Source: Wocania arenilitoris (GTDB lineage: Bacteria; Bacteroidota; Bacteroidia; Flavobacteriales; Flavobacteriaceae). Taken from it: a stretch of 64,000 nucleotides of DNA. The stretch is taken from NCBI RefSeq assembly GCF_021728535.1, contig NZ_JAKKDU010000020.1, forward strand, positions 1-64,000, written 5' to 3'. The translations under genes and the position numbers were made by a program. A model generated the notes under the pieces. The model did no database searches. It saw only the letters and a list, made by a program, of their open reading frames with translations, and was not told the DNA's origin. Positions 7,726-14,556 of the stretch are shown here, in pieces (the stretch's first letter is position 1; every line of letters begins with the position of its first letter).

Positions 7726-7979
7726 TGAAAACAGAAATAAGAAGTTATAACGATTTACTGGATTTTATAAAAAAAGACTTTGTTAAATCTAAAGAAGCCA
7801 TTACAATAGTTAGTAAGGCATTAAATGTATATTGTTTGTTTGATATGAGTAAAGATGAGGTTATAAAATCTACTGAATATTATATTAAGACCTTTTGTAA
7901 AGACAATAATAATGAGCGACCTTTATTTTTAGAGCAAATAGGAAACGATTTTAATATTAAAGATATTTATAAAATCTAA
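7725..7979 (+). CDS. Hypothetical 84-aa protein, last gene of the element
   Basis: I do not recognise this protein. It is mostly helical by composition, with no signal peptide or transmembrane segment and two cysteines (in VYCLFDM and KTFCKDN). Its ATG overlaps the preceding stop codon by one base, so it is translationally coupled to the GRPKG protein and belongs to the same operon. It is the last gene before the non-coding right end of the element. Confidence 0.65.
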   Translation: MKTEIRSYNDLLDFIKKDFVKSKEAITIVSKALNVYCLFDMSKDEVIKSTEYYIKTFCKDNNNERPLFLEQIGNDFNIKDIYKI

Positions 7980-8144
7980 CTATTATATTAATCAATGCTT
8001 TTTTCAATTCATTAATAATTACTTTTTTGATTTGATTAATCAATTTTTTTCAAGTTGTTTTTATTCTATAAGTTAGAATTAATAGTTGATTCCTATTAAT
8101 TTTTGAACACCATAAAAAAGAGAATCAATAATTGATTTGTATTG

Positions 8145-8195
8145 ATGTACGAAATGCACGAAATGAAGCCCTAAAAACAACTTTATTTTTTTATC
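8145..8195. repeat. Right copy of the 51-bp inverted repeat
   Basis: The reverse complement of this stretch matches 2691-2741 at 45 of 51 positions, with 8145-8168 perfect over 24 bases. The six mismatches lie in the outer 27 bp. It lies 110 bp inside attR, while the left copy lies 1.5 kb inside attL, so the repeats bracket the replication genes rather than the whole element. Confidence 0.85.
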
Positions 8196-8197
8196 TA

Positions 8198-8227
8198 AAT
8201 AACTCTAAAAACAGGGTTATTTTTTTT
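8198..8227 (+). terminator. Intrinsic terminator of the element operon
   Basis: AATAACTCT (8198-8206) pairs with AGGGTTATT (8213-8221), with one C-G/T-G wobble position, and is followed by a run of eight T. It lies 220 bp after the last element gene and would stop rightward transcription before it reaches ssrA as antisense RNA. Confidence 0.65.
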
Positions 8228-8249
8228 GACAATACAATAATCGTACAAT

Positions 8250-8300
8250 TCTATAAAAAACAAAACCCCAACTAATTGATTTACAATATATTGAGGTTTT
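8250..8300 (-). terminator. Terminator now serving ssrA, supplied by the element
   Basis: On the minus strand AAAACCTCAA (8300-8291) pairs with TTGGGGTTTT (8271-8262), with one mismatch or wobble, and is followed by a T-rich tail. It begins 7 bases after the tmRNA 3' end. Since the original downstream sequence was displaced to the left end, the element appears to bring a replacement terminator. Confidence 0.6.
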
Positions 8301-8305
8301 TAATT

Positions 8306-8320
8306 GTGGAGTCGGAGGGA
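8306..8320. other. attR: 15-bp core inside the ssrA 3' end
   Basis: This sequence is identical to attL at 1173-1187. It covers the discriminator base, the 3' side of the acceptor stem and part of the T arm of tmRNA, so insertion leaves the tmRNA sequence intact. It marks the right boundary of the integrative element. Confidence 0.88.
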
Positions 8321-8700
8321 ATCGAACCCTCGTCCAAACAAGCTACCAAAAGGCTTTCTACATACTTAGTTTTTTCATGATTTTTGTTAATACACTGATT
8401 AAAAACACTCTATGTATTACTTAGCTTTTTTAGTTTCAAAAATGTATCAAAGCACTACATTTTCTAGGTTTACTTTTACGATGCCTCTAATTAGAACGCC
8501 ATAAACCAAGGCTTTCAAGAGACATTTAGCTTTCCTACCTAGTAGGACGAGGCCTGATCTTACTGTGATTCAGATTAAGCAGCTAAAGCGTAGTTATTCT
8601 CGCCGTTTAAAAGTTTGACATAGCCTTTTACGTGTTTTCAATGCCATTACACGACATGCTTACCGTTCAATTAATCTCGCTGTCAAAACCAGTCGACCCC
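8307..8700 (-). ncRNA. ssrA: tmRNA (ssrA), tag peptide GENNYALAA
   Basis: This is transfer-messenger RNA, which rescues stalled ribosomes and tags the unfinished protein for proteolysis. The 5' end GGGGTCGACTGG (from 8700) pairs with the 3' end CGACTCC followed by discriminator A at 8307. The T arm GGGTTCGATTCCC is clear. The tag frame at 8604-8578 encodes GENNYALAA and ends in TAA (8577-8575), a tag type typical of Bacteroidota. CCA is not encoded: the genomic sequence after the discriminator is CAA. The total is 394 nt. The 3' 15 bases are the attachment site of the integrative element. No clear TAnnTTTG box was seen upstream. Confidence 0.95.
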
Positions 8701-8786
8701 TTAATAAAATAGTAAATTTTAATTTGCGTAATTTAATTAATTCCGAACTTACATCGAAAACTCATCAATTAAATAATAATTATTAC

Positions 8787-8900
8787 GGCGTTACTCACTT
8801 TTGCTTTTAATGGCAAAAGAGGGTCAGGCTTTCGGCAGTCGCTTTTTTTTTGTAAAAAACAAAAAAGAGCTTCAATAAATGCTTCAATCCTTAACGCGGG
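8787..8900 (+). repeat. Dispersed repeat family A, copy 1
   Basis: The pattern is GGCGTTACTC, then GGGTCAGGCTTTCGGC, a T-rich block and GCTTCAATCCTTAACGC. The same order (GGCGTTACCC, GGGTCGGGCTTT, CAATCCCTAACGC) recurs at 48900-48985 and, less well preserved, at three other intergenic sites. No protein is encoded. It fills the gap between ssrA and the next gene. Confidence 0.6.
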
Positions 8901-8921
8901 TCGCAAAGTTATCAAAAAAGT

Positions 8922-8952
8922 TTGTATACGCCTACATTAACTCTTATTTTTG
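8922..8952 (+). promoter_or_regulatory. Promoter of the dehydrogenase gene
   Basis: TTG at 8922-8924 and TATTTTTG at 8945-8952 match the Bacteroidota promoter pattern (TTG, about 20 bp, TAnnTTTG). The ATG follows 22 bp later at 8975. Confidence 0.6.
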
Positions 8953-8974
8953 TGCAAAATTTATACCAAAATTT

Positions 8975-10180
8975 ATGAAGTTTGCTATTATAAAAGAGCG
9001 TAAAAATCCACCCGACAGACGCGTTGTATTTTCGCCTTTAAAATTAACAGAAGCTAAAAAGCAATTTCCTCAGGTAAGCTTTAAGGTAGAAGCTTCAGAT
9101 ATTAGAATATTTTCAGATAATCAATATAAAAACCAAGGATTTGAGGTGTCAAATAACGTGTCAGACTGCGATGTGCTAATTGGTGTAAAAGAGGTTCCTA
9201 TTGAAAATTTAATACCCAATAAAAAATACTTTTTCTTTTCGCATACCATAAAAAAACAACCCTATAATAGAAAGTTGCTAAAAGCCATACTTGATAAAAA
9301 TATCGAGATGTACGACCACGAAACTATTATAAATCAAAAAGGATTTAGGCTAATAGGTTTTGGGCGATATGCAGGTTTAGTTGGTGCTTATAATGGTTTT
9401 AGAGCTCTAGGTTTAAGAGATAATTTATTTGATTTACCAAAAGTAGAAACACTTGCTGATTTAGAAGCTGTTAAAGCAGAATTAGATAAAATTAATCTTC
9501 CAAATATTAAAATATTACTTTCAGGAATAGGAAAGGTAGCCCATGGAGCAAAAGAAATTTTAGACTATTTAAAAATAAAGCAAGTTAGTGATGCTTTGTA
9601 TTTAACATCAAAATTTACAGAGCCCGTGTATTGCATGGTTGATGTTATGGAATATAGTAGACGTAAAGATGGTAAAGTTGGTGATAAGTGGGAGTTTTAT
9701 AAAGATCCAACAGGTTACGAAAGTAATTTTATGCCCTATGCTAAAGAAACCGATTTTTTTATTGCTGGCCATTTTTACGGTAACAATGCGCCTTATCTGT
9801 ATACCAGAGAAGATGCTAAACATCCAGATTTTAAAATTAATTTAGTAGCTGATATTTCTTGTGATATTGATGGTCCTGTAGCCTCAACACTACGTGCTTC
9901 AACCATTGCAGATCCGTTTTATGGTTATGATGCACAAACCGAAAGTGAAGTGGCTTTTAATACACCAAACGCTATTACCGTTATGGCAGTCGATAATTTA
10001 CCATGCGAACTCCCAAAAGATGCCAGCGAAGGTTTTGGTGATATGTTTTTAGAGCATGTTATTCCTGCTTTTTTTAATAACGATGCAGATGGTATTTTAC
10101 AACGTGCTAAAATTACCGAAAACGGAAAGCTAACAAAAGCGTTTTCTTATTTACAAGATTATGTTGATGGTTTTGAGTAA
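8975..10180 (+). CDS. NAD(P)-dependent dehydrogenase, saccharopine/alanine dehydrogenase-like
   Basis: This 401-residue cytosolic enzyme has the N-terminal domain shared by alanine dehydrogenase and LYS1-type saccharopine dehydrogenase (MKFAIIKERKNPPDRRVVF, then DVLIGVKEVP and the SHT segment). A Rossmann-like region follows (IKILLSGIGKVAHGAKEIL at about 190-210). The C-terminal part has NLVADISCDIDGPVAST and a region resembling the lysine-forming saccharopine dehydrogenases. The substrate cannot be fixed from sequence. The frame is open to 8879, but the upstream part lies in a dispersed repeat and before the promoter box, so the ATG at 8975 is chosen. It ends 22 bp inside the convergent DUF1361 gene. 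Confidence 0.85.
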   Translation: MKFAIIKERKNPPDRRVVFSPLKLTEAKKQFPQVSFKVEASDIRIFSDNQYKNQGFEVSNNVSDCDVLIGVKEVPIENLIPNKKYFFFSHTIKKQPYNRKLLKAILDKNIEMYDHETIINQKGFRLIGFGRYAGLVGAYNGFRALGLRDNLFDLPKVETLADLEAVKAELDKINLPNIKILLSGIGKVAHGAKEILDYLKIKQVSDALYLTSKFTEPVYCMVDVMEYSRRKDGKVGDKWEFYKDPTGYESNFMPYAKETDFFIAGHFYGNNAPYLYTREDAKHPDFKINLVADISCDIDGPVASTLRASTIADPFYGYDAQTESEVAFNTPNAITVMAVDNLPCELPKDASEGFGDMFLEHVIPAFFNNDADGILQRAKITENGKLTKAFSYLQDYVDGFE

Positions 10181-10824
10181 AACTGTTTAAACATCCAAAA
10201 CCCAACATTTAAAAACGCACCAAATAGTAGTGTAAATAACCACGCTTCTTTATGGGCTATTGGTTGTGTAATAATATTAAAAATATCAGTTATTAAATAT
10301 TTAGGATTACTTAAAATTTCCCAAGAGTTATAGCGTAAAAATCTGCCTAGATACACCCCAAAACCAGATAACAGCAAAATTGGTATTATACTGCGCTTGA
10401 CGATGACTTTTTTAATGTGTTTTTCTAAGATAGTTTTCATGTCTAAAACAGACAAGTAAAACAGCAATAAACCGTTAAAAGCAAAAGAGCTTACTATTAA
10501 AATATCAATCCAAATAAAATAAGAATTGCTAAGTTTTAAATGAATTAAATCTGTAACAATATATGGGGCATTGGGTAAAAAAAGCAGCCATAACCCAAAA
10601 CCAAATGCTAGCCCAACTTTATTAAACTTGGGATTGCTTAATAAATATGTTGAAATGGTGTAGGGTACAGCTGCTAAAAATAAATTCCAAACTAGGAATA
10701 TATAAAAGAATGAATGTGAGATTTTCATTCTAAACATAAGTAACGTAAGACTTAATACTACTGATACAGTTATGATTGAAAAGATTTTAAACCGTTTAAA
10801 AATAAATTTTTTAATGTTGTCCAT
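10159..10824 (-). CDS. DUF1361 family membrane protein
   Basis: This 221-residue integral membrane protein has about six hydrophobic helices and carries the DUF1361 signature LFLPNAPYIVTDLIHL at about residues 80-95. The molecular function of the family is unknown. Its last 22 bp overlap the end of the dehydrogenase gene on the other strand. It follows the DUF2809 gene by 11 bp, so three small membrane-protein genes (11512 to 10159) probably form one operon. Confidence 0.85.
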   Translation of the reverse strand: MDNIKKFIFKRFKIFSIITVSVVLSLTLLMFRMKISHSFFYIFLVWNLFLAAVPYTISTYLLSNPKFNKVGLAFGFGLWLLFLPNAPYIVTDLIHLKLSNSYFIWIDILIVSSFAFNGLLLFYLSVLDMKTILEKHIKKVIVKRSIIPILLLSGFGVYLGRFLRYNSWEILSNPKYLITDIFNIITQPIAHKEAWLFTLLFGAFLNVGFWMFKQFYSKPST

Positions 10825-10835
10825 GAGTTATGATT

Positions 10836-11225
10836 TTAATGAGACCTGTTAGGTTTTATAAACCTGACAAGTCTGGTTTCAATTATTAAAACACAGATTA
10901 TTCCTATTGTATATGCTATAAGGTCTGATAGGTGAAATGTGCTTCCTAAAATAAGTTTTGCTAAATGGTTATTCTCTAAGTTGAGTAGTTTTAAAATGTT
11001 GGCTAGTTGTAAAAATTCAATAAGGAATGCAAACAATAAAGCAGCAATAGCTAGGATTAGTGAATCTATTTTTATAAAACTTTTTACAAAACTGTAAATA
11101 AGAATAACCACAAGAAAATCACCAAGCGTATGGCGGATAAAACCGCTTTTAAAAAACACTGCAATAAGTACTTCTATAACAAATAGAGCTATGGTGATTG
11201 TTAAATAGGTTTTGTTAAGCTTCAT
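10836..11225 (-). CDS. DUF2809 family membrane protein
   Basis: This 129-residue membrane protein has four hydrophobic segments and the DUF2809 pattern FIRHTLGDFLVVILIY near residue 30, with LGSTFHLSDLIAYTIGI near the C-terminus. Family function is unknown. The frame is open further upstream to 11291, but the ATG at 11225 overlaps the stop of the preceding gene as ATGA, the usual sign of translational coupling, and gives the standard N-terminus MKLNKTYL. Confidence 0.82.
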   Translation of the reverse strand: MKLNKTYLTITIALFVIEVLIAVFFKSGFIRHTLGDFLVVILIYSFVKSFIKIDSLILAIAALLFAFLIEFLQLANILKLLNLENNHLAKLILGSTFHLSDLIAYTIGIICVLIIETRLVRFIKPNRSH

Positions 11226-11512
11226 AAGATTACAATTAAGATATAGAAGTAAAGAATGGCAATTGGAATATTTAATAAAACGATACCACAAGTTTTTAAT
11301 AATTCAAGTTTAAGATTGGTTTTACCTAATAATGAAAATATTAAAGCTATTAACGATATGGTGTTTATAAGTGTAGCTATAATAATGAATATGACTCCTG
11401 AATATATTAGAGAATCTGATGTTCTAAAGTATAATTGAAGCGCAAATAAAATTGTGCCAATTATAAAACTTATAAGGGCTAAGGATTTAATTGTTGTTAT
11501 TAAATCTTTCAT
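11222..11512 (-). CDS. Small membrane protein of unknown function
   Basis: This 96-residue protein consists almost entirely of hydrophobic segments (about 8-28, 35-60 and 72-95), predicting three transmembrane helices. I recognise no family. It is the first gene of a three-gene membrane-protein operon, and its TGA overlaps the ATG of the DUF2809 gene. Upstream lies a dispersed repeat rather than another gene. Confidence 0.7.
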   Translation of the reverse strand: MKDLITTIKSLALISFIIGTILFALQLYFRTSDSLIYSGVIFIIIATLINTISLIALIFSLLGKTNLKLELLKTCGIVLLNIPIAILYFYILIVIL

Positions 11513-11583
11513 TTTAAATGATATTATTTTCCAGGCATGTTTTTTTGATTGCGGGTTTTGATTAAATCATAGCAAGTAAGTGT

Positions 11584-11677
11584 GTTAGCGCCCCGATAGC
11601 TATCGGGAGAGGAAGCCAGTGGTGAAAGCGCGACCCTATGTTCGTTGAGGTTCTCGAAACGAAATAGGGTAACGCCC
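11584..11677 (-). repeat. Dispersed repeat family A, copy 2, with a 16-bp palindrome
   Basis: On the minus strand it reads GGGCGTTACCCTATTTCG, then ATAGGGTCGCGCTTTC and finally GCTAAC, matching the family order in degraded form. The perfect palindrome CCCGATAGCTATCGGG lies at 11592-11607. It is located between the membrane-protein operon and creD. Confidence 0.55.
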
Positions 11678-11700
11678 AACACAATCACTAACTAATAAAA

Positions 11701-13068
11701 TTAACCGTTGCTCCAATCTATTTTTCGAGATACAAACATAACGATGGCAAGGATTAGGAATAAGCCTATACTACCTACTAAAAGCGCATAGTTTTCTAAT
11801 TGTATAATAACATAAATAAAGGTGTATAAAGCACTTAGCGATAGCCCGATAAATATGGGAAACTTAAATGTTTTTAAAATGGATTTTGAGTATAGAGTAA
11901 TGAGTATGATTACCGAAATACCTGCAATTAAATAGGCTTTTAAAAAGTTACTATGTTCTGATATTGAAACCAAAAGGGTGTAAAACATGGTAAGCGCTAA
12001 CCCTATCATTAAATACTGGAAAGGATGAATGCTAATTTTACTCATAGTTTGTATTAAAAAGAAAATTAAAAAGGTGAGTCCGATAACAAGAAACCCGTAT
12101 TTGGCTGAACGTTCGCTTTTTTGGTATTCGTCTACCATAACCATAAATTTTGTACCAAAAGCAAACTGATTTAGGTCTGGTATTTTGTTTAAATGTAATT
12201 GCGAAAACGCTCTGTTTATATGCAATACTTTCCAGTCTGCTTTAAAACCATTTGTTGTTATTTCTTTGGTTTCGTCGTTTGGTAAATAGTTACCCATAAA
12301 ACTAGGGTCTGCCCAATTGGATTCTATTTTCATTGTAGTGGTTTTACCAATTGGAATTATTTCTATTTGTTCACTTCCGTTGAAAGTCATGCTAAAATCA
12401 AAGTTTTTAATTGTATTTATAGGTAAGTCTTCTTTTTTTATAAATGCAGATTCTAATTCGTTTAAATAAGAATTATTTGAGTTGTTAAAATTGGTTTCGA
12501 AAGCATATTTTGAGTTGTTTAATGTTATAACAACCTCGTTTTTAATACCTTTTAAATTTGATGTTTTAATGATTATTGTGGCTTTTTTCCAAACAATGTC
12601 TTCATCTTTTATGTCTTTTAATTTGAGTTGAGGCTTTATATAATCTCCCGAAAAATTCATTTTTGATGTGTAGACAGCCGATTCAAAATTGCCACGTTTT
12701 AAAGTTTTAGAGTCTACAGAAACATTAGTGTTTAAATTTTCAGGAAAAATATAAGCGTACTTAATATTTGTTTGAGTTTCGGTTGAATAAGTTTTTGTTT
12801 CCTTATTGTAAATAGTGGTTTCTTTGTAGGTTTTGTAAGGGAGCTTTAGTACAGGGCCATAAACAAGTACATTGTTTCCCCATTTATCGTTTATCTCGTT
12901 TACAACATCTTTTTGTCTGTAAGCTCGCTCATTTATCAGACTATTTATGTATGATAATGGGATTAATAAAATTATGACTAAAAAACCTACCATGAGCATA
13001 CGAGCTGTTATTGAGGTTTTTATCCAATTTCCGAGTTTGTTTTGATGCTGTTTGTTTGAATGTTCCAT
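11701..13068 (-). CDS. creD: Inner membrane protein CreD
   Basis: This 455-residue CreD family protein has an N-terminal membrane helix (about 20-42) and a long extracytoplasmic domain (to about 315). That domain contains a conserved GNYLPNDE and W-rich segment and HINRAFSQL. The C-terminal half has five to six membrane helices beginning FGTKFMVMVDEYQKSERSAKYGFLVIGLTFLIFF. CreD is linked to envelope integrity and stress; its biochemistry is not established. It is preceded by a winged-helix regulator and a membrane protein, and the spacer in front of it holds the same TACTTTG-N5-CAAAGTA palindrome as the first gene of the group. Confidence 0.9.
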   Translation of the reverse strand: MEHSNKQHQNKLGNWIKTSITARMLMVGFLVIILLIPLSYINSLINERAYRQKDVVNEINDKWGNNVLVYGPVLKLPYKTYKETTIYNKETKTYSTETQTNIKYAYIFPENLNTNVSVDSKTLKRGNFESAVYTSKMNFSGDYIKPQLKLKDIKDEDIVWKKATIIIKTSNLKGIKNEVVITLNNSKYAFETNFNNSNNSYLNELESAFIKKEDLPINTIKNFDFSMTFNGSEQIEIIPIGKTTTMKIESNWADPSFMGNYLPNDETKEITTNGFKADWKVLHINRAFSQLHLNKIPDLNQFAFGTKFMVMVDEYQKSERSAKYGFLVIGLTFLIFFLIQTMSKISIHPFQYLMIGLALTMFYTLLVSISEHSNFLKAYLIAGISVIILITLYSKSILKTFKFPIFIGLSLSALYTFIYVIIQLENYALLVGSIGLFLILAIVMFVSRKIDWSNG

Positions 13069-13085
13069 AATGATTATATTTAAAG

Positions 13086-13104
13086 TACTTTGAATTACAA
13101 AGTA
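13086..13104. promoter_or_regulatory. Operator-like palindrome in front of creD
   Basis: TACTTTG-AATTA-CAAAGTA is a perfect 7-bp inverted repeat with a 5-bp spacer, 17 bp upstream of the creD start. The surrounding 26 bp (13082-13107) match 14097-14122, in front of the membrane-protein gene, at 25 of 26 positions. The winged-helix protein encoded between the two sites is the obvious candidate binder, probably autoregulatory. Confidence 0.6.
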
Positions 13105-13144
13105 AATTGATAAAAAAATAGTTTGTTTTTAGTTAATCGAAATA

Positions 13145-13438
13145 TCACTGCTTATTTATTAATTTTTCCAATGCGTTTATGTGTTTTTTAAATTCTACTC
13201 TTCCTAGTTTTGTAGTAGAGTAGCGCGTATTTGGTTTTCTACCTATAAATTGTTTTTCAACTTTTATATATTCTACTTTTTCTAATGCTTTGGTATGGCT
13301 AGCTAAATTACCATCGGTTGCTCCTAACAATTCTTTAAGCATATTAAAATCGGCATATTCATTTACCATTAAAACAGACATGATGCCTAATCTAATGCGA
13401 TGATCAAAAGCTTTATTTATGTTGTTAATTATGCTCAT
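13145..13438 (-). CDS. Winged-helix transcriptional regulator
   Basis: This 97-residue protein is a single winged-helix domain of the ArsR/MarR-like type. FDHRIRLGIMSVLM opens the first helix, FNMLKELLGATDGNLASHTKALEK is the helix-turn-helix, and VEYIKVEKQFIGRKPNTRYSTT is the beta wing. It has no sensor domain and probably acts as a dimer. It lies between a membrane-protein gene and creD. A half-site ACTTTGAATT occurs just upstream of its own start (13446-13455, minus strand), and full palindromes precede both neighbours. It is likely the local repressor or activator. Confidence 0.85.
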   Translation of the reverse strand: MSIINNINKAFDHRIRLGIMSVLMVNEYADFNMLKELLGATDGNLASHTKALEKVEYIKVEKQFIGRKPNTRYSTTKLGRVEFKKHINALEKLINKQ

Positions 13439-13484
13439 TTTTAATAATTCAAAGTTACTGAATACATCAATTGAAAACTAAGAA

Positions 13485-14093
13485 CTATTTTCTATCATAT
13501 TTAAAATGCATCCAAGTTCCGTAAATAATATGCATAACACCAAAACCTAAAACCCATAACCAAAATCCATATCCAGGTTCTAAAGCTCCAATTAGCCCAA
13601 GAATTATTTGAACGTACCCTAAATACTGAATATCTCCTATACTATACTTTGAAGCGTTTACTAATGCTAAGCCATAAAATATTAGCATTGAACCACCCGA
13701 TTGCCCATATTTTCCTTGACTTAAAATGATTAAAATGTATAGACCTCCAACAATTAATGGGATTAAAAAATTGAAAACTAAACGTCTGGATGTAGCATCC
13801 CAAATTTTAGCGCCATCTTTTTTTGCTTTTCTTGTGGTTAGAAAAATACCTGTACCAACACTAAGTGCTGCTACTGCAAATAGTGTAAACAAGCAAGATT
13901 CGAAAACCCAGCCATCAAGAATTAAAACACCATTACTATAAGTTTTTACTAACCAATAGGCAATGGCAGCTCCAATTAGGGCGTAAACCCCTGCTAAAAT
14001 TCCTGATAAACCACTTAATGAAATAAAACGAGATGATTTATTCATTAAATCTTTTATCTCGGTAATGTCTTTCAAATAATCTTTTGATTCCAT
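13485..14093 (-). CDS. Polytopic membrane protein of the creD operon
   Basis: This 202-residue protein has a short cytoplasmic N-terminus and about six hydrophobic helices. Notable are the glycine-rich SLSGLSGILAGVYALIGAAIAYWL (23-46) and a final WLWVLGFGVMHIIYGTWMHFKYDRK. I recognise no named family, but such proteins are common partners of small winged-helix regulators in Flavobacteriia. It is first in the creD group; a TACTTTG-N5-CAAAGTA palindrome ends 8 bp from its start codon. Its role is likely tied to envelope status, by association only. Confidence 0.75.
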   Translation of the reverse strand: MESKDYLKDITEIKDLMNKSSRFISLSGLSGILAGVYALIGAAIAYWLVKTYSNGVLILDGWVFESCLFTLFAVAALSVGTGIFLTTRKAKKDGAKIWDATSRRLVFNFLIPLIVGGLYILIILSQGKYGQSGGSMLIFYGLALVNASKYSIGDIQYLGYVQIILGLIGALEPGYGFWLWVLGFGVMHIIYGTWMHFKYDRK

Positions 14094-14100
14094 GTAAAAG

Positions 14101-14119
14101 TACTTTGAATTGCAAAGTA
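14101..14119. promoter_or_regulatory. Operator-like palindrome in front of the creD-group membrane protein
   Basis: TACTTTG-AATTG-CAAAGTA lies 8 bp upstream of the start at 14093. It is the second full copy of the motif also found in front of creD (13086-13104). On the minus strand the TTTG of the motif could itself be part of a promoter -7 box, which would place the operator over the promoter. Confidence 0.6.
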
Positions 14120-14187
14120 AATAAATATTTTTTAAATAGGCATTATAAATTTTTGTTAAGTTTGAAAATAATTGAATTTGTTTAATA

Positions 14188-14556
14188 GTGAATCCAGCAG
14201 AAGAATATATACTTAATCAACCCGAACCTTATCGTTCTATTTTAATGCATATTCAAGTGATTATTGAGCATACCATTCCTAATGTGGAATTAAAATATAA
14301 ATGGAGAATTCCTTGTTATTATTTAGGAGAAACACCTGTATGCTATTTAAATGCAAGCCATAAAAAGCAATTTGTAGATGTTGGTTTTTGGCATTCAGCC
14401 TACCTTTCAGAATTTGATGAATACCTTGTTAGTGAGAATAGAAAAGTTGTAAAATCACTTCGATACATTTCCTTAGAAGATATAGACGACGATATATTTA
14501 TAGCCATTTTAAAAGAAGCCAAAAAGCAAAAGGGAAAATCGTTTTACAATAAATAA
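14188..14556 (+). CDS. DUF1801 family protein
   Basis: This 122-residue soluble protein has the DUF1801 (YdhG-like) pattern: an N-terminal helix with EEYILNQPEPYRSILMHIQVIIEHTIPNVELKYKWRIPCYYLG, then CYLNASHKKQFVDVGFWHS, and a C-terminal helix rich in lysine. The family's function is unknown. The predicted start is GTG at 14188; no in-frame ATG fits better. Its stop is directly adjacent to the stop of kdsA on the other strand. Confidence 0.8.
   Translation: MNPAEEYILNQPEPYRSILMHIQVIIEHTIPNVELKYKWRIPCYYLGETPVCYLNASHKKQFVDVGFWHSAYLSEFDEYLVSENRKVVKSLRYISLEDIDDDIFIAILKEAKKQKGKSFYNK

Larger units (their letters stand above)
7980..8305. other. Non-coding right end of the integrative element
   Basis: No gene was found in these 326 bp. 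The stretch holds several AT-rich palindromic runs (for example AATCAATAATTGATT at 8123-8137), the right copy of the 51-bp inverted repeat, a plus-strand terminator, a CGTACAATT copy and a minus-strand terminator for ssrA. The density of inverted repeats fits a recombination and replication control region. Confidence 0.6.
1173..8320. mobile_element. Integrative element of about 7.1 kb in the 3' end of ssrA (satellite/island-like)
   Basis: The element is delimited by the 15-bp direct repeat at 1173-1187 and 8306-8320. Gene order from the left is integrase, unknown 441-aa protein, excisionase-like HTH protein, small winged-helix-like protein, SF3 helicase, zinc-ribbon/Toprim primase-like protein, GRPKG-motif small protein and an 84-aa unknown. 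All genes are on the plus strand, and those from 4152 on form a compact operon with gaps of 12 bp or less, or overlaps. There are no structural phage genes, large terminase, relaxase or type IV secretion genes. A replication module with an integrase and no packaging genes recalls P4-like satellites and phage-inducible islands; that comparison is inference. Confidence 0.85.

Noticed and set aside
1173-8320. Complete prophage or conjugative element
   Set aside because: No capsid, portal, tail, lysis, large-terminase, relaxase or type IV secretion genes are present within the direct repeats.
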